Shown here in pieces: positions 17,177-26,010 of a stretch of DNA of 64,000 nucleotides. The stretch's first letter is position 1. Every line of letters begins with the position of its first letter. The translations under genes were made by a program, and so were the position numbers. The notes below the pieces were generated by a model, which had not been told where the DNA came from, searched no databases, and saw nothing but the letters and a program-made list of their open reading frames with translations. Source of the stretch: an uncultured Acidobacteriia bacterium (GTDB lineage Bacteria; Acidobacteriota; Terriglobia; Bryobacterales; Bryobacteraceae); NCBI GenBank assembly GCA_903907865.1, contig CAIVPR010000126.1, forward strand, positions 124,001 to 188,000. Reading direction: 5' to 3'.

Positions 17177-17635
17177 TTGGACGCACCCACTCTCCAGTTC
17201 GCCCTCCGTATTGCCGTGATCCTGGGTCCACCTATCGAGGTCGGAGAGACGCCGCGCGGGTTGCACCGCATCGTGCCGATAGTAGGCGGTACGGTCGAAG
17301 GGCCTCTTTTTCAGGGTGTCGTGCTTCCGGGCGGTGCGGATTGGCAGTACATCGCGTCCAATGGACTGACGGACGTGGATGCGAGGTACACGCTCGAAAC
17401 GGCCTCCGGGGTGCGGATCGGGGTCAGTAGCAAGGGCGTCCGGTTTGGCCCCGCAGATGCTTTGGCCCGATTGGCGCGCGGAGAGGCAGTCCCTGCGGAT
17501 CAATACTACTTCCGCACGGCGATCCGACTGGAAGCGCCTGCGGGCGAATTCGAGGGGTTGGGGCGGTCGATTTTCGTGGCGAAAGCTGAGCGGTTACCGT
17601 CGGAAGTGCGGATCGATGTCTATCAGGTCTTGTAA
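17177..17635 (+). CDS. DUF3237 domain protein
   Basis: A 152-residue soluble protein covering the DUF3237 family: 'PPIEVGETPRGLHRIVPIVGGTVEGPLFQG', 'PGGADWQYIASNG', 'YTLETASGVRIGVSSKGVR' and 'YFRTAIRLEAPAGEFEGLGRSIFVAKAER'. The fold is a small beta-barrel and no reaction is established for the family. The start is a TTG at 17177, the only start that keeps the conserved N-terminus. It is followed after 10 bp by the DUF885 gene and probably shares its transcript. Confidence 0.82.
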   Translation: MDAPTLQFALRIAVILGPPIEVGETPRGLHRIVPIVGGTVEGPLFQGVVLPGGADWQYIASNGLTDVDARYTLETASGVRIGVSSKGVRFGPADALARLARGEAVPADQYYFRTAIRLEAPAGEFEGLGRSIFVAKAERLPSEVRIDVYQVL

Positions 17636-17645
17636 AGGAATTGCG

Positions 17646-19400
17646 ATGCGAAACAGCATGAAGTGGTTGGTGTCGGGCTTGATGCCCCTTACGTTGGCGG
17701 CGCAAACGGCCAACCGGGATTGGGTTGCCAAGAGCAACGAGAACGCGAGGCTCGTGCTCGAGGCCAGGATGCGGGAGGCGCCGGAAGCGGCCTCGCAACA
17801 GGGCATGGTGGCGCTCGACACCGAGATCACCCAGATCACGCTCGACCGGACAGAAAAGGCCCGCGCAACTGCGGTTACCGTCAAGGCCGAATTGGAGAAG
17901 CGGATGGCCGCGGAGAAAGATCCGTACGTCAAGCAGGACCTCAAGATCCTGATCGACGCCACGGATCGGAACATCCGCAACATTGATGCTGTCACGAAGG
18001 TCTTTCTGCCCTACAACGATGTCGCGGGGATCATCTTCCAAGGCGAAAACGTCCTGCTGGACGAGCAGGTGGCTGAACCGCGCCGTGCCGCCGCACTGGT
18101 TCGGCTAAGGAAATACACGGGCATGGAGCCAGGATATAGGCCGCTGACGATCCAGGCGGAGGAGCGCTTCCGTGCCAAAGCTGCCAACGGGGCGCTGCTG
18201 GGCCCCGCTCGCCAAGAGGTCGAAAAGGACTTGCAGAATGCTACCGCTTATGTGGACGGCATCGGCATCCTGTTGGAAAAGCGCAAGCTGAAGGGCTACG
18301 AGGAAGCGCTGGGCAAGCTCCGCCAGCAGGTCGGGGAGTACGGCGACTTCGTGCGCAAGGAAGTCCTGCCCCGCTCCCGCAACGACTTCCGCCTGCCTCC
18401 GGAGATCTACCAGCTCGGACTGGAAGGCTTCGGCGTCGACTACACACCGGAAGACCTGATGAAGGTGGCCCACCAGGGTTTCACCGACATCCAGAAGGAA
18501 ATGGCCCCCATTGCGGCACGGATCGCGAAGGCGCGCAACCTGCCGTCGTCGGACTACCGCGATGTGATCCAGGCACTCAAAAAGGAGCAGTTTGCGGGCG
18601 ACCAGATCCTTCCCAAGTACGAGGCAGTTCTCAAGCAGATCGAGGAAATCATCACCAAGAACCACCTCTTGACGCTGCCGCAGCGACCGGCGTTGATTGG
18701 CATTGCCTCAGCCGCCGAAACCGCCCAGCAACCCGCTCCGCACATGCAGCCACCGCCGCTGATGAACAACCACGGCGAGCGCGGCAAGTTCGTCCTGCCG
18801 CTTACGACCAAGGGTGCCGACGGGGCAGAACTGAAGTACGACGATTTCACCTTTGCGGCCGCCGCGTGGACACTGACCGCCCACGAGGCGCGTCCCGGAC
18901 ACGAACTCCAGTTCGATTCGATGGTGGAGCACGGCGTGTCGCTGGCGCGGGCGCTTTTCGCGTTCAACAGCACAAATGTGGAGGGATGGGGATTGTACGC
19001 CGAGTGGTTCATGCTTCCATATATGCCGGACGAGGGGAAATTGATTTCGCTGCAGTTCCGGTTGCTGCGCGCGGCGCGGGCGTTCCTCGATCCCGAGTTG
19101 CAGATGGGGAAGATCACGCCGGAGCAGGCCATGAAGGTGCTGGAGACGGATGTGGCCGGCTCCAAGGCGTTCGCGACCGAGGAAGTGGAGCGCTTCACGT
19201 TCCGCATGCCAGGCCAAGCTGTGTCGTACTACGACGGGTTTACGCGGATCCTGACCATCCGGCAGTTCGCGGAGAAGGCCCTCGGCAAGAACTTCAATGT
19301 TCAGAAGTTCCATGATTTTGTCTTGGGGCAGGGCTTGCTGCCGCCGGATCTTCTACGGAAGGCGGTTGCGGAGGATTTTATTCCTGCTCAGGGCAAGTAG
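17646..19400 (+). CDS. Exported DUF885 family putative metallopeptidase
   Basis: I start at the ATG at 17646 with an AAAGGA site 7 nt upstream; the ORF-track start at 17379 is in the DUF3237 gene. The 584 residues begin with a signal peptide ('MRNSMKWLVSGLMPLTLAAQT'). The DUF885 hallmarks are 'LGLEGFGVDYTPEDLMKVAHQGF', 'LTAHEARPGHELQFDS' (the HExxxxH-type metal-binding motif) and 'EGWGLYAEWFMLPYMPDEG' with a conserved Glu. Family members are related to M2/M3-like zinc peptidases, but few have known substrates. Export and the operon with DUF3237 are the only context. Confidence 0.83.
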   Translation: MRNSMKWLVSGLMPLTLAAQTANRDWVAKSNENARLVLEARMREAPEAASQQGMVALDTEITQITLDRTEKARATAVTVKAELEKRMAAEKDPYVKQDLKILIDATDRNIRNIDAVTKVFLPYNDVAGIIFQGENVLLDEQVAEPRRAAALVRLRKYTGMEPGYRPLTIQAEERFRAKAANGALLGPARQEVEKDLQNATAYVDGIGILLEKRKLKGYEEALGKLRQQVGEYGDFVRKEVLPRSRNDFRLPPEIYQLGLEGFGVDYTPEDLMKVAHQGFTDIQKEMAPIAARIAKARNLPSSDYRDVIQALKKEQFAGDQILPKYEAVLKQIEEIITKNHLLTLPQRPALIGIASAAETAQQPAPHMQPPPLMNNHGERGKFVLPLTTKGADGAELKYDDFTFAAAAWTLTAHEARPGHELQFDSMVEHGVSLARALFAFNSTNVEGWGLYAEWFMLPYMPDEGKLISLQFRLLRAARAFLDPELQMGKITPEQAMKVLETDVAGSKAFATEEVERFTFRMPGQAVSYYDGFTRILTIRQFAEKALGKNFNVQKFHDFVLGQGLLPPDLLRKAVAEDFIPAQGK

Positions 19401-19712
19401 AGCGGCTCAGTCGAGATTCCAGAAATCGCCGACCAGTCCGAGTCGGTCAATTAGGGCCCCGGATCTGGCCGGGGTTCATGCGTTGCCAGTCCGGGCAATG
19501 ACGACCGGAGTACCACGTTTGGGACAGCGCCCAAAGTGTCTCGGAGGCACGGGCGGATGTACCACGCCCGTGCCTTTTGGGACCTCTCTGTTTAGCGGAC
19601 AGATCCAGCGTATTGTTGCTCCAGCCGCATCGGGCCAGATCGACTCGCCACCGGGCGCGAGAACGAGCAGGTGGGCGTAGACGGCACCACGGACGAGCCG
19701 CATGTCTTCCGT
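19401..19712. other. 312-bp intergenic stretch rich in hairpins, no gene supported
   Basis: Between the DUF885 stop and the stop of the alpha/beta hydrolase gene. The small minus-strand ORFs here (for example 19476-19703) have no recognisable domain and overlap one another. The stretch contains several short perfect inverted repeats: ccccgg..ccgggg near 19455, tttggg..cccaaa near 19520, and a 10-bp stem listed separately. The words 'agtaccacg' and 'gtaccacg' each precede a hairpin arm. This could be a degraded intergenic repeat element or terminator region. Confidence 0.4.
19546..19574 (+). terminator. Terminator-like hairpin downstream of DUF885 gene
   Basis: Perfect 10-bp stem ggcacgggcg / cgcccgtgcc with a 9-nt loop, followed on the plus strand by TTTT. 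It lies about 145 bp after the DUF885 stop. The stem is strong but the T run is short. Confidence 0.45.
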
Positions 19713-20429
19713 CTATTGAGTGATCTCGTTGAGCCAACGGCGCATGGCGGCGGTGACGTCGGCGGGCTGCTCCATCGGGGCCATGTGGCCGCTGTTCTCA
19801 ATGATCGCGAGTTGCGATCCCGGAATCCAAGCGGCCATTTCGGCGTGGACATCGGGGCCGCTGAAGCCGTCCTGCGCGCCGCTCAAAAGCAGCGAGGGGC
19901 AGTGGATGGACTGGACGACCTCGACCGCGTCGGGCCTGCCCAGCAGCGCGTTGATCTGCGCGGCTTGGATCGCTGGCGTCTTTCGGCCGAACATGGCGAG
20001 GATTTCTTCGACCAGAACGGTGTCAGACATGCGGTCGGGGTGGACCATCGGCGGCAACCACGTCAGGCCCATGGCGCGCATGCCTGCTGTTTTCGCGATT
20101 TCGAGGAGGGCGTAGCGGCCAGCAGCTTCCCGGTCGCCGGTTTCGCCGACGGGTTTTGGCTTGCAGCCGGTGTTGAACAGACCGAGGCCCCGAACGCGGT
20201 CGGGGGCGCGACGGTAGATCTCCAAGACAACCCTGCCCCCCATCGAATGTCCGGCTACCGCGAACGGGCCCGTCGTGGCCGCGAGAACGCGCTCCGCCAT
20301 CGCGCCAAGTGAGTCGGAGGGACCGTAGTCGGCCACCGTGATCTGGGCGAGATCCGACAGGCCCGTAAGCTGGTGCCGCCACACTGCGGAATCACAGAGG
20401 AATCCTGGAAGCAGTACGAGTTGTTCCAT
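19713..20429 (-). CDS. Alpha/beta hydrolase
   Basis: A 238-residue cytoplasmic hydrolase. It opens 'QLVLLPGFLCDSAVWRHQL' with the oxyanion-loop region, has the nucleophile elbow 'VAGHSMGGRVVLEI' (GHSMGG, Ser), a late acid near 'LLLSGAQDGFSGPDVH' and the catalytic His in 'IENSGHMAPMEQP'. The overall form matches small esterases of the MenH/BioH type. The substrate cannot be told. The next gene on the strand (exported dehydratase) lies 14 bp upstream, so the two could be co-transcribed. Confidence 0.85.
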   Translation of the reverse strand: MEQLVLLPGFLCDSAVWRHQLTGLSDLAQITVADYGPSDSLGAMAERVLAATTGPFAVAGHSMGGRVVLEIYRRAPDRVRGLGLFNTGCKPKPVGETGDREAAGRYALLEIAKTAGMRAMGLTWLPPMVHPDRMSDTVLVEEILAMFGRKTPAIQAAQINALLGRPDAVEVVQSIHCPSLLLSGAQDGFSGPDVHAEMAAWIPGSQLAIIENSGHMAPMEQPADVTAAMRRWLNEITQ

Positions 20430-20443
20430 GAACCGAGAGTGCC

Positions 20444-21643
20444 CTACCAGTCGATCACGGAACCGTCGTCGGGGTCGAACTGCGCCTTGTAGGGGCGGGG
20501 TTCGCCGACTTGGGCCATAAGCTTGTTCTCGTCGATGGTGATGCCGAGCCCGGGTTCCGTGAGAAGAGGCCTGTGACCGTTCACGACCGGTGGCAGCGGC
20601 TTCGCCAGCAGGTCTGTGTATTCGTTGTCGCCGCGCTCCTGGATCAGGAAGTTGGGGATGGACGCCGCCACCTGCAGGCTAGCCGCGAGGGAGCAGGGTC
20701 CTTGCGGGTTATGCGGTGCCAGGGGCGAATAGTAGGATTCGGCCATTCCGGCGATGATCCGGAGTTCGGTGATGCCGCCCGCGTAGCAAACATCGGGCTG
20801 GAGGATGGAGGCTGCGCGCTTCTCCAGGATCTCGCGGAATCCCCATTTGGTGAAGATGCGCTCGCCGGTCGCGATGGGGATGTGGGTCTTCTTCGCCATT
20901 TCGGCCATAACGTCCACGTTCAGGGCCTGGGCGATTTCTTCGTAGAACCACGGCTGGTAGGGTTCCAGCGCCTTCATCAGTGTCATGGCCGTGGGTGGCT
21001 GGACCGCGCCGTGGAATTCGACGCCGATGTCGATTCCCTTGCCCACCCTCTCGCGCAGGGCCTTGAAGCGCTCCACCACTTCGTCGACGAACTGCGGGCC
21101 CTCGTTGTATTTGAACGGCAGGCGCGTCTTTCCGTTGAGGCGCACCTTCATGGCGTTGATGCCTTTTTTCTCGTCGAGGCTACCATAGACCCGTACGCGG
21201 TCGCGCGTCGGCCCGCCGAGCAGCCGGTGCACGGGGACGCCGAAGACTTTACCGGTGATGTCCCATAGCGCTTGGTCGATGCCGCTCTGGATGGCGGTCT
21301 TGACAGGGCCGCCACGGTAGAAGGCGCCACGCTGGATCGCCTGCCAGTGGAAGGCGACCCGCGTTGGGTCTTGGCCGACGAGGTAGTCGGCAACCTCCAG
21401 CGCTCCGGCGGCGCAGGCCTTGGCGTCGTCCTTCAGCATTTCGCCCCAGCCGGTCACGCCGGCGTCGGTCGAGATCTTCACGAAGACCCATGTGTTTTTC
21501 AGGACGAAGGATTCGATCTTAGTGACCTTGATCTTATCCTTGGGGCCGACGGCTGCGGCGTCCGTGCGCATGGCTGCGAACGGGGCTGCGGCGCTGAGCA
21601 TCGTTTTCAACCAGGAACGACGATGGAGTTGGGGAACTGGCAT
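20444..21643 (-). CDS. Exported enolase-superfamily dehydratase (galactonate dehydratase-like)
   Basis: I start at the ATG at 21643 (MPVPQLHRRSWLKTM), giving 399 residues; the first 30 look like a Tat-type signal with RR. The remainder matches the mandelate racemase/muconate lactonizing group, closest by eye to D-galactonate dehydratases: 'GWGEMLKDDAKACAAGA', 'DITGKVFGVPVHRLLGG', 'IGVEFHGAVQPP', 'WFYEEIAQALN', 'IATGERIFTKWGF' and 'LAPHNPQGPCSLAAS'. The metal ligands would be the Glu in EFHG, the Glu in YEEI and the Glu in GERI. In characterised DgoD the first ligand is Asp in DFHG, so this Glu is a deviation. The family dehydrates sugar acids, and a signal on such an enzyme is unusual outside Acidobacteria and Planctomycetes. 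Confidence 0.8.
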   Translation of the reverse strand: MPVPQLHRRSWLKTMLSAAAPFAAMRTDAAAVGPKDKIKVTKIESFVLKNTWVFVKISTDAGVTGWGEMLKDDAKACAAGALEVADYLVGQDPTRVAFHWQAIQRGAFYRGGPVKTAIQSGIDQALWDITGKVFGVPVHRLLGGPTRDRVRVYGSLDEKKGINAMKVRLNGKTRLPFKYNEGPQFVDEVVERFKALRERVGKGIDIGVEFHGAVQPPTAMTLMKALEPYQPWFYEEIAQALNVDVMAEMAKKTHIPIATGERIFTKWGFREILEKRAASILQPDVCYAGGITELRIIAGMAESYYSPLAPHNPQGPCSLAASLQVAASIPNFLIQERGDNEYTDLLAKPLPPVVNGHRPLLTEPGLGITIDENKLMAQVGEPRPYKAQFDPDDGSVIDW

Positions 21644-21700
21644 TTGGTGACAGTTTATCCCATCCGGGGGCCGAGTGGGGAGACCCATTAAGATGAACTC

Positions 21701-21847
21701 ATGTGGACCGCCGTCGTGACCCTGCTTGTGATCTGGCTCGTGCTGATTGTCTCCCGCCAGACCTTGGGAGGTTGGGGCCACGGGTTCTTCGTGGCTTCCG
21801 TTGTGCTCGGTTTGTACCAGATCCTAGCCGGGAAAAAAGTGGCCTAA
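21701..21847 (+). CDS. Small membrane protein, lmo0937-like (DUF5670)
   Basis: A 48-residue protein too short for the ORF track. It reads MWTAVVTLLVIWLVLIVSR, then 'QTLGGWGHGFFVASVVLGLYQI' and a basic tail GKKVA. It has two hydrophobic helices split by 'TLGG', the layout of the lmo0937/DUF5670 family of tiny membrane proteins. Function is unknown. It lies between two convergent or divergent larger genes and ends 1 bp before the stop of the metalloprotease gene. Confidence 0.6.
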   Translation: MWTAVVTLLVIWLVLIVSRQTLGGWGHGFFVASVVLGLYQILAGKKVA

Positions 21848-21848
21848 C

Positions 21849-24431
21849 CTACCATTTCGGCGTTGCCAGCCAATCCATTCCGCCTTCGCCTCCGATGGGC
21901 GCACCGGGAGGCGCGTCGGGAGCGGGCATGACCTTCGCGGTTTCGGCAGGACGTTCCAGGAATCGCTTGATATCGCCCGCCAGGAGCACCCGGTGCGCCT
22001 GTTCCGATTCGTCCTTGCCGGGATCCGCTTTCACCCGCGCGGCCAGCTTTGAAAGTTTCAGCGAGGCGATGGCGCGGACTTGAGCGTTCGACGCTCCTTG
22101 AGCCAGCCACATCACACGGTCGACCAGTACGCGCTCTTCGGCACGGCGGACTTCGGCTTCATAGGGATTTGCCGCCGAGGCGTCGAAGGTGGCCTTTGTC
22201 AGCCTATCGATGACTTCTTCTAGACCGGGCAGCGTCGGATCGACAGCGTGCTGCGCCACCATGCGGGCTGCGCGATCGAGCTGCAAAACAAAGCCGATGG
22301 TGACGTCGGAGGCGACCATGGCGGGGCTCAGTGGGTCGAAGCCGTCCCCGGTGGTGCGGGGGAAGAGTTCCCGGTGGCGTCCGTAGCCCGGCGGACGCGG
22401 CGGGATCAGTTCCAACACCTTCCTCGGCACGGTCAGTTCGGACGGTTTCAGTGTGGCCGCCAGTGCGTCCAATGCCTTGCGCTGGTTGGTTGCGGACTCC
22501 CATTTGACTGCGGTGCGGCCATCGCCGCGCATGCCGTAAATGTAGTCCAGCCCCCCCACCATGGATGAGGCGGACTCCACTGTGTAGCGGTGGTACATGT
22601 AGATCGGGACCAAGGGTTCCTCGACGGTCGCCAAAGGCGCGCCGGTGCGGATGGTCTGTTCGCCCAAGCGGTCGAGAGCCGAACGTCGCACCTTCATGAG
22701 ACGGCTCAACTCATCGGCCTGGTTCAAACCGTTGGACCACTGGTCGACCTTTGGATTGGCGTCGGTGTCCTGATTGGTCATGTAGCGAAGATCCTGGGCC
22801 CAGGCGTCGTTGAGTATCTTGGCCAGAGGGGCCGCTTCGTCGCCCGGCGGCAACGACCGGTAGCCGTAGTTGATGGCGACCTTGTCCCAGTCTCCGATCT
22901 TGGCCGGGTAGGCGTCGGAGATGTCGATCAGACCGTCCGCAGTGAGTTTTTCCTGCGGATGCGGGTAGTCCATCACGGAAATCCAGCCGCGCTCACTGTC
23001 GTAGTAGTTGTGGCCGAGACCAAGCGTGTGGCCGACCTCGTGCGCAGCCAACTGCCGGATCCGCTTCAAGGCAGTCTGGTAAAGGATGTCGGGCTTTTCC
23101 GACCCAGTTTTGTAAGGGGAGAGCAGTCCTTCGAAGATCAGGTAGTCCTGACGGTCGCGCAATGAGCCCAATGTCACGGTGGCCTTGATGATTTCACCCG
23201 TTCGGGGATCGGCAACTGAGGCACCGGTACTCCAGCCGCGGGTGGAGCGGTGCACCCAGTTGATCATGTTGTAGCGGATATCCATCGGGTCGATTCCGTC
23301 CGGCAGGACCGCAACTTTGAACGCATTGCGGAAACCGGCGGCTTCGAAGGCTTGGTTCCACCAGCTTGCACCTTCCACCAAGGCTGCGCGGACATCTGCC
23401 GGGGCACCGGGGTCCACCCAGTATTCGATCGGCTTCACAGGCTCGCTGACTGCTGCGGTCGGGTCCTTCTTTTCCAATCGGTGGCGGCGGATGAAGTGCC
23501 GCACCATCGGGTCACCGATGGGAGTGCTGTAGTCGACGTAGGTCAATCCGCCGTATCCGGCGCGTGGATCGTCCTCGCGCGCTCGGTAGTTGTTGTCAGG
23601 AAGCTCCACCAGCGAGTAGTGTTCGCGCAGCGTCACGGATTCGGCAGTTGGAGAAACGCTGGCTACGGTACCCGAGAAGAGTCCTCCACCGCCGCGCCCG
23701 CCTCCACCGCCGCCAGCCATGCCGATCGGTGGCGGACCCTGGGTGGGGAATCCGAAACCTCCACGCCCGCCCGCCTCATTGGCGAATGTCAGCAGAACCT
23801 CGATCTCGGAATTCTTGGGGAACGCTTTGGTCCGGGGAATGTAGACGGCGCTGCGTGTGGGGTCCACCCGATAAGCGCCCGGCCGCAACGCCGCTCCGGC
23901 ACCGTGCCCGTCGCGCACGAAGAACGCGGTGGCGTCGACCAGCACGCGCCCGCCGGATTCGGCACCCACAGTAAAGCCCCACAGCACCGACTTGGCGAAC
24001 GAGTCTTCGACCGACTTCCGCTCGGCTGGATTTGAGCTCGATGAACGAAACGATTCGTTGGACGCGACCAGCATTACCTTTGGCCCGACACGATGGAACG
24101 TAACCAGCCGGCCTTGGCCGCTCTGGCCTCGGTCGAGTCCGATGTCGTTCGAGCCCAGGCCTGCGGCCAAGCCCGTGGTGTAGAGGAATTCGGAGTCGAA
24201 CCGGGGAATCTCCAGCCAGAGGGTGCCCGCCCGTTCCTCCCAGTAGAGCGGGAAGAAGCCGTCCAGTTTCTGCATGCCGACTGTCCTCGCCTCGATTGTC
24301 GGCACGGCACCACCCGCAGGGGCCGCGCCGCCTGCGGGTGGACCTCCACCACGCTGGGCATTGACGTCAAGCGCCGCCACAAGCGCCACGGTCGCAGTCA
24401 GGACAGCCAGGCGTGTTCGGGGATAGATCAT
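21849..24431 (-). CDS. Exported zinc-dependent metalloprotease (DUF5117/DUF4953 type)
   Basis: I start at the ATG at 24431 (MIYPRTRLAVL), which has AAGGAG 8 nt upstream; the 24464 start lacks a signal. The 860 residues have a Sec signal peptide, a Gly/Ala/Pro linker, a DUF5117-like beta domain ('GFFPLYWEERAGTLWLEIP'), a glycine-rich loop near residue 250, and the catalytic DUF4953-type domain with 'LAAHEVGHTLGLGHNYYDS' (HExxHxxGxxH zinc motif), then 'SVMDYPHP' as the Met-turn. This is a metzincin-like peptidase acting outside the cytoplasm. Substrates are unknown for the family. Confidence 0.87.
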   Translation of the reverse strand: MIYPRTRLAVLTATVALVAALDVNAQRGGGPPAGGAAPAGGAVPTIEARTVGMQKLDGFFPLYWEERAGTLWLEIPRFDSEFLYTTGLAAGLGSNDIGLDRGQSGQGRLVTFHRVGPKVMLVASNESFRSSSSNPAERKSVEDSFAKSVLWGFTVGAESGGRVLVDATAFFVRDGHGAGAALRPGAYRVDPTRSAVYIPRTKAFPKNSEIEVLLTFANEAGGRGGFGFPTQGPPPIGMAGGGGGGRGGGGLFSGTVASVSPTAESVTLREHYSLVELPDNNYRAREDDPRAGYGGLTYVDYSTPIGDPMVRHFIRRHRLEKKDPTAAVSEPVKPIEYWVDPGAPADVRAALVEGASWWNQAFEAAGFRNAFKVAVLPDGIDPMDIRYNMINWVHRSTRGWSTGASVADPRTGEIIKATVTLGSLRDRQDYLIFEGLLSPYKTGSEKPDILYQTALKRIRQLAAHEVGHTLGLGHNYYDSERGWISVMDYPHPQEKLTADGLIDISDAYPAKIGDWDKVAINYGYRSLPPGDEAAPLAKILNDAWAQDLRYMTNQDTDANPKVDQWSNGLNQADELSRLMKVRRSALDRLGEQTIRTGAPLATVEEPLVPIYMYHRYTVESASSMVGGLDYIYGMRGDGRTAVKWESATNQRKALDALAATLKPSELTVPRKVLELIPPRPPGYGRHRELFPRTTGDGFDPLSPAMVASDVTIGFVLQLDRAARMVAQHAVDPTLPGLEEVIDRLTKATFDASAANPYEAEVRRAEERVLVDRVMWLAQGASNAQVRAIASLKLSKLAARVKADPGKDESEQAHRVLLAGDIKRFLERPAETAKVMPAPDAPPGAPIGGEGGMDWLATPKW

Positions 24432-24586
24432 GGTTGGGAACTCCTTAGCTGCGATTGTAGCCATAGGCCGTCATTGCTAGGGTGGAAGCGATTTTTTTCG
24501 GACGGCCTAACCTCGGATCGGAGCCATGCGGCGAGGTCGTGATCATAGGACTGGACGGTCCTTGAAACACCTATGTTGCTTCTCAC

Positions 24587-24766
24587 ATGGCGACTGCCGC
24601 TCTACATCGTAATGAAAAGGCTCATGCCCAAGCCGAACTACATGCCTACACGAAGGTCGGACACGGGTTCGGCGTCCGACCGACAACCAAAGGTCCGGTT
24701 GGACTCTGGCCGCAGCGCTTCTACGAGTGGCTCGACTCCCGCGACCTTCTCCACAAGGCCGCGTAG
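24587..24766 (+). pseudogene. Remnant of an alpha/beta hydrolase esterase (C-terminal fragment)
   Basis: A 59-codon fragment too short for the ORF track. It reads 'AELHAYTKVGHGFGVRPTTK' and then 'GLWPQRFYEWLDSRDLL' before a TAG. This matches the C-terminus of dienelactone hydrolase / acetyl-xylan-esterase-like proteins, where 'vGHGFG' carries the catalytic His and the protein ends in a W..R..dWL helix. The nucleophile elbow and everything N-terminal to it are missing: an in-frame TGA lies 8 codons upstream. The rest of the 24465-24845 interval holds no other recognisable gene. Confidence 0.6.
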
Positions 24767-24845
24767 GCACCCACTCGATACGTGGAATAGATCGGCGGAT
24801 TGGTGACATAACTTTAGGGGGCAACCAGCTTCCCCAGGAAAATAT

Positions 24846-25406
24846 ATGCACACCAGACGCCGACTGCTTTCCACCGTCCTCACTTTGCCGTTGCTGGCCT
24901 TGAGCCTGCAGGCCGCTCAACCGACCGTTGGCGACAAGGTGCCGGATTTCACGCTGACCTCGTTCGACGGGAAGCAGACCGCCCTCGCCGGCCTATACGA
25001 AAAAGGCCCGGTTGCACTGGTCGTTCTCAGAGGGTATCCAGGCTACCAATGTCCGTTCTGCCAGCGCCAGGTGCAAGAGTTTGTCGAACATGCCGCCGAG
25101 TTCGATGCTGCGGGCATCCAAGTCGTCTTCGTTTACCCCGGACCGCCGGACCAATTGCAGTCCAGGGTGGCCGAGGCACTGACCGGCAAGAATTTTCCTG
25201 CCTCCTATACGATGCTGCTGGACCCCGGCTACGCCTTCACGACCCAATACGGTCTGCGTTGGGACGGGCCGAACGAAACGGCCTACCCGTCGACCTTCCT
25301 CATCTCCAAGGGCGGCGCGGTCTTCTACGCACAGATTGCCAAATTGCACAGCGGCCGAACGTCGGCGGCGACGATCCTCTCGTATTTCCCGAAGAAGAAG
25401 GGATAG
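24846..25406 (+). CDS. Exported peroxiredoxin-like (AhpC/TSA) protein
   Basis: A 186-residue protein with a Sec signal peptide (MHTRRRLLSTVLTLPLLAL...LQAA) and a thioredoxin-fold redoxin domain: 'VGDKVPDFTLTSFDGKQTAL', 'VALVVLRGYPGYQCPFCQRQVQEF' and 'QVVFVYPGPPDQLQSRV'. The active site is CPFC rather than the T-x-x-C of classical peroxiredoxins, which suggests a disulfide/thiol oxidoreductase or atypical peroxidase of the periplasm. It stands alone, downstream of the esterase remnant. Confidence 0.82.
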   Translation: MHTRRRLLSTVLTLPLLALSLQAAQPTVGDKVPDFTLTSFDGKQTALAGLYEKGPVALVVLRGYPGYQCPFCQRQVQEFVEHAAEFDAAGIQVVFVYPGPPDQLQSRVAEALTGKNFPASYTMLLDPGYAFTTQYGLRWDGPNETAYPSTFLISKGGAVFYAQIAKLHSGRTSAATILSYFPKKKG

Positions 25407-25489
25407 GATCGAACACGCGGCAGCGCCACCCCTTCGCGTCTCTCCCCTCGCCACACCTTGGATGGTGCCGCGTTGGGCTGCTCAACTAA

Positions 25490-26008
25490 CTACCGCGCCG
25501 ATTGGGCCCGCGCTTCCAACCACGCAAAGAAGGTGGGCACCGCGTCGAGACGGATCAACAGCAATTGTCCGCACTTCTGGCCCTCTGCCGAGCCCATCGC
25601 AACCAACAAGCGGTTGCCGCCCAGTTTGCGCACACGGGCCTTGAATTGGGGAGATTTTTCATCGGGCCAGTACCGCATCTCGGTCTCTTCTTTGGGGAAA
25701 AGATGGTCGACATTGACCTCCGGGTCAAACGCCCTTGTAATACTCACGAGCTTTCCGTCGGACGAACGGAAGAGCAGCGTGTGGCTGAAATCCTCGTCGC
25801 TCATCCCGACTTGGTAGAACCACGACCAATAGCCGGGCCCGAACGATCCGGTATGGATCGGCGAACCCAGCTTGGCCAATGTTTGGGCGCGCGTCTCGTC
25901 CAACGTGAATGCAAGCAATTCCGCTCCAGGCAGCGTCGGCGGCGCTTCTTGTGCGATGCAGAGCGTGGTTGCCGCCAACGACGCGGCCAAGAGTCGGAGT
26001 GCGGTCAT
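25490..26008 (-). CDS. Hypothetical exported protein next to alkaline phosphatase
   Basis: A 172-residue protein with a signal peptide (MTALRLLAASLAATTLCIA). The mature part reads 'ELLAFTLDETRAQTLAKLGSPIHTG...' and 'RYWPDEKSPQFKARVRKLGG'. The beginning resembles small periplasmic SmpA/BamE-like folds, in which 'GMT..qv...lG.P' opens the domain, but the match is loose and I do not assign it. Its start lies 2 bp from the stop of the alkaline phosphatase gene on the same strand, so the two almost certainly share a transcript. Confidence 0.6.
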   Translation of the reverse strand: MTALRLLAASLAATTLCIAQEAPPTLPGAELLAFTLDETRAQTLAKLGSPIHTGSFGPGYWSWFYQVGMSDEDFSHTLLFRSSDGKLVSITRAFDPEVNVDHLFPKEETEMRYWPDEKSPQFKARVRKLGGNRLLVAMGSAEGQKCGQLLLIRLDAVPTFFAWLEARAQSAR

Positions 26009-26010
26009 CG

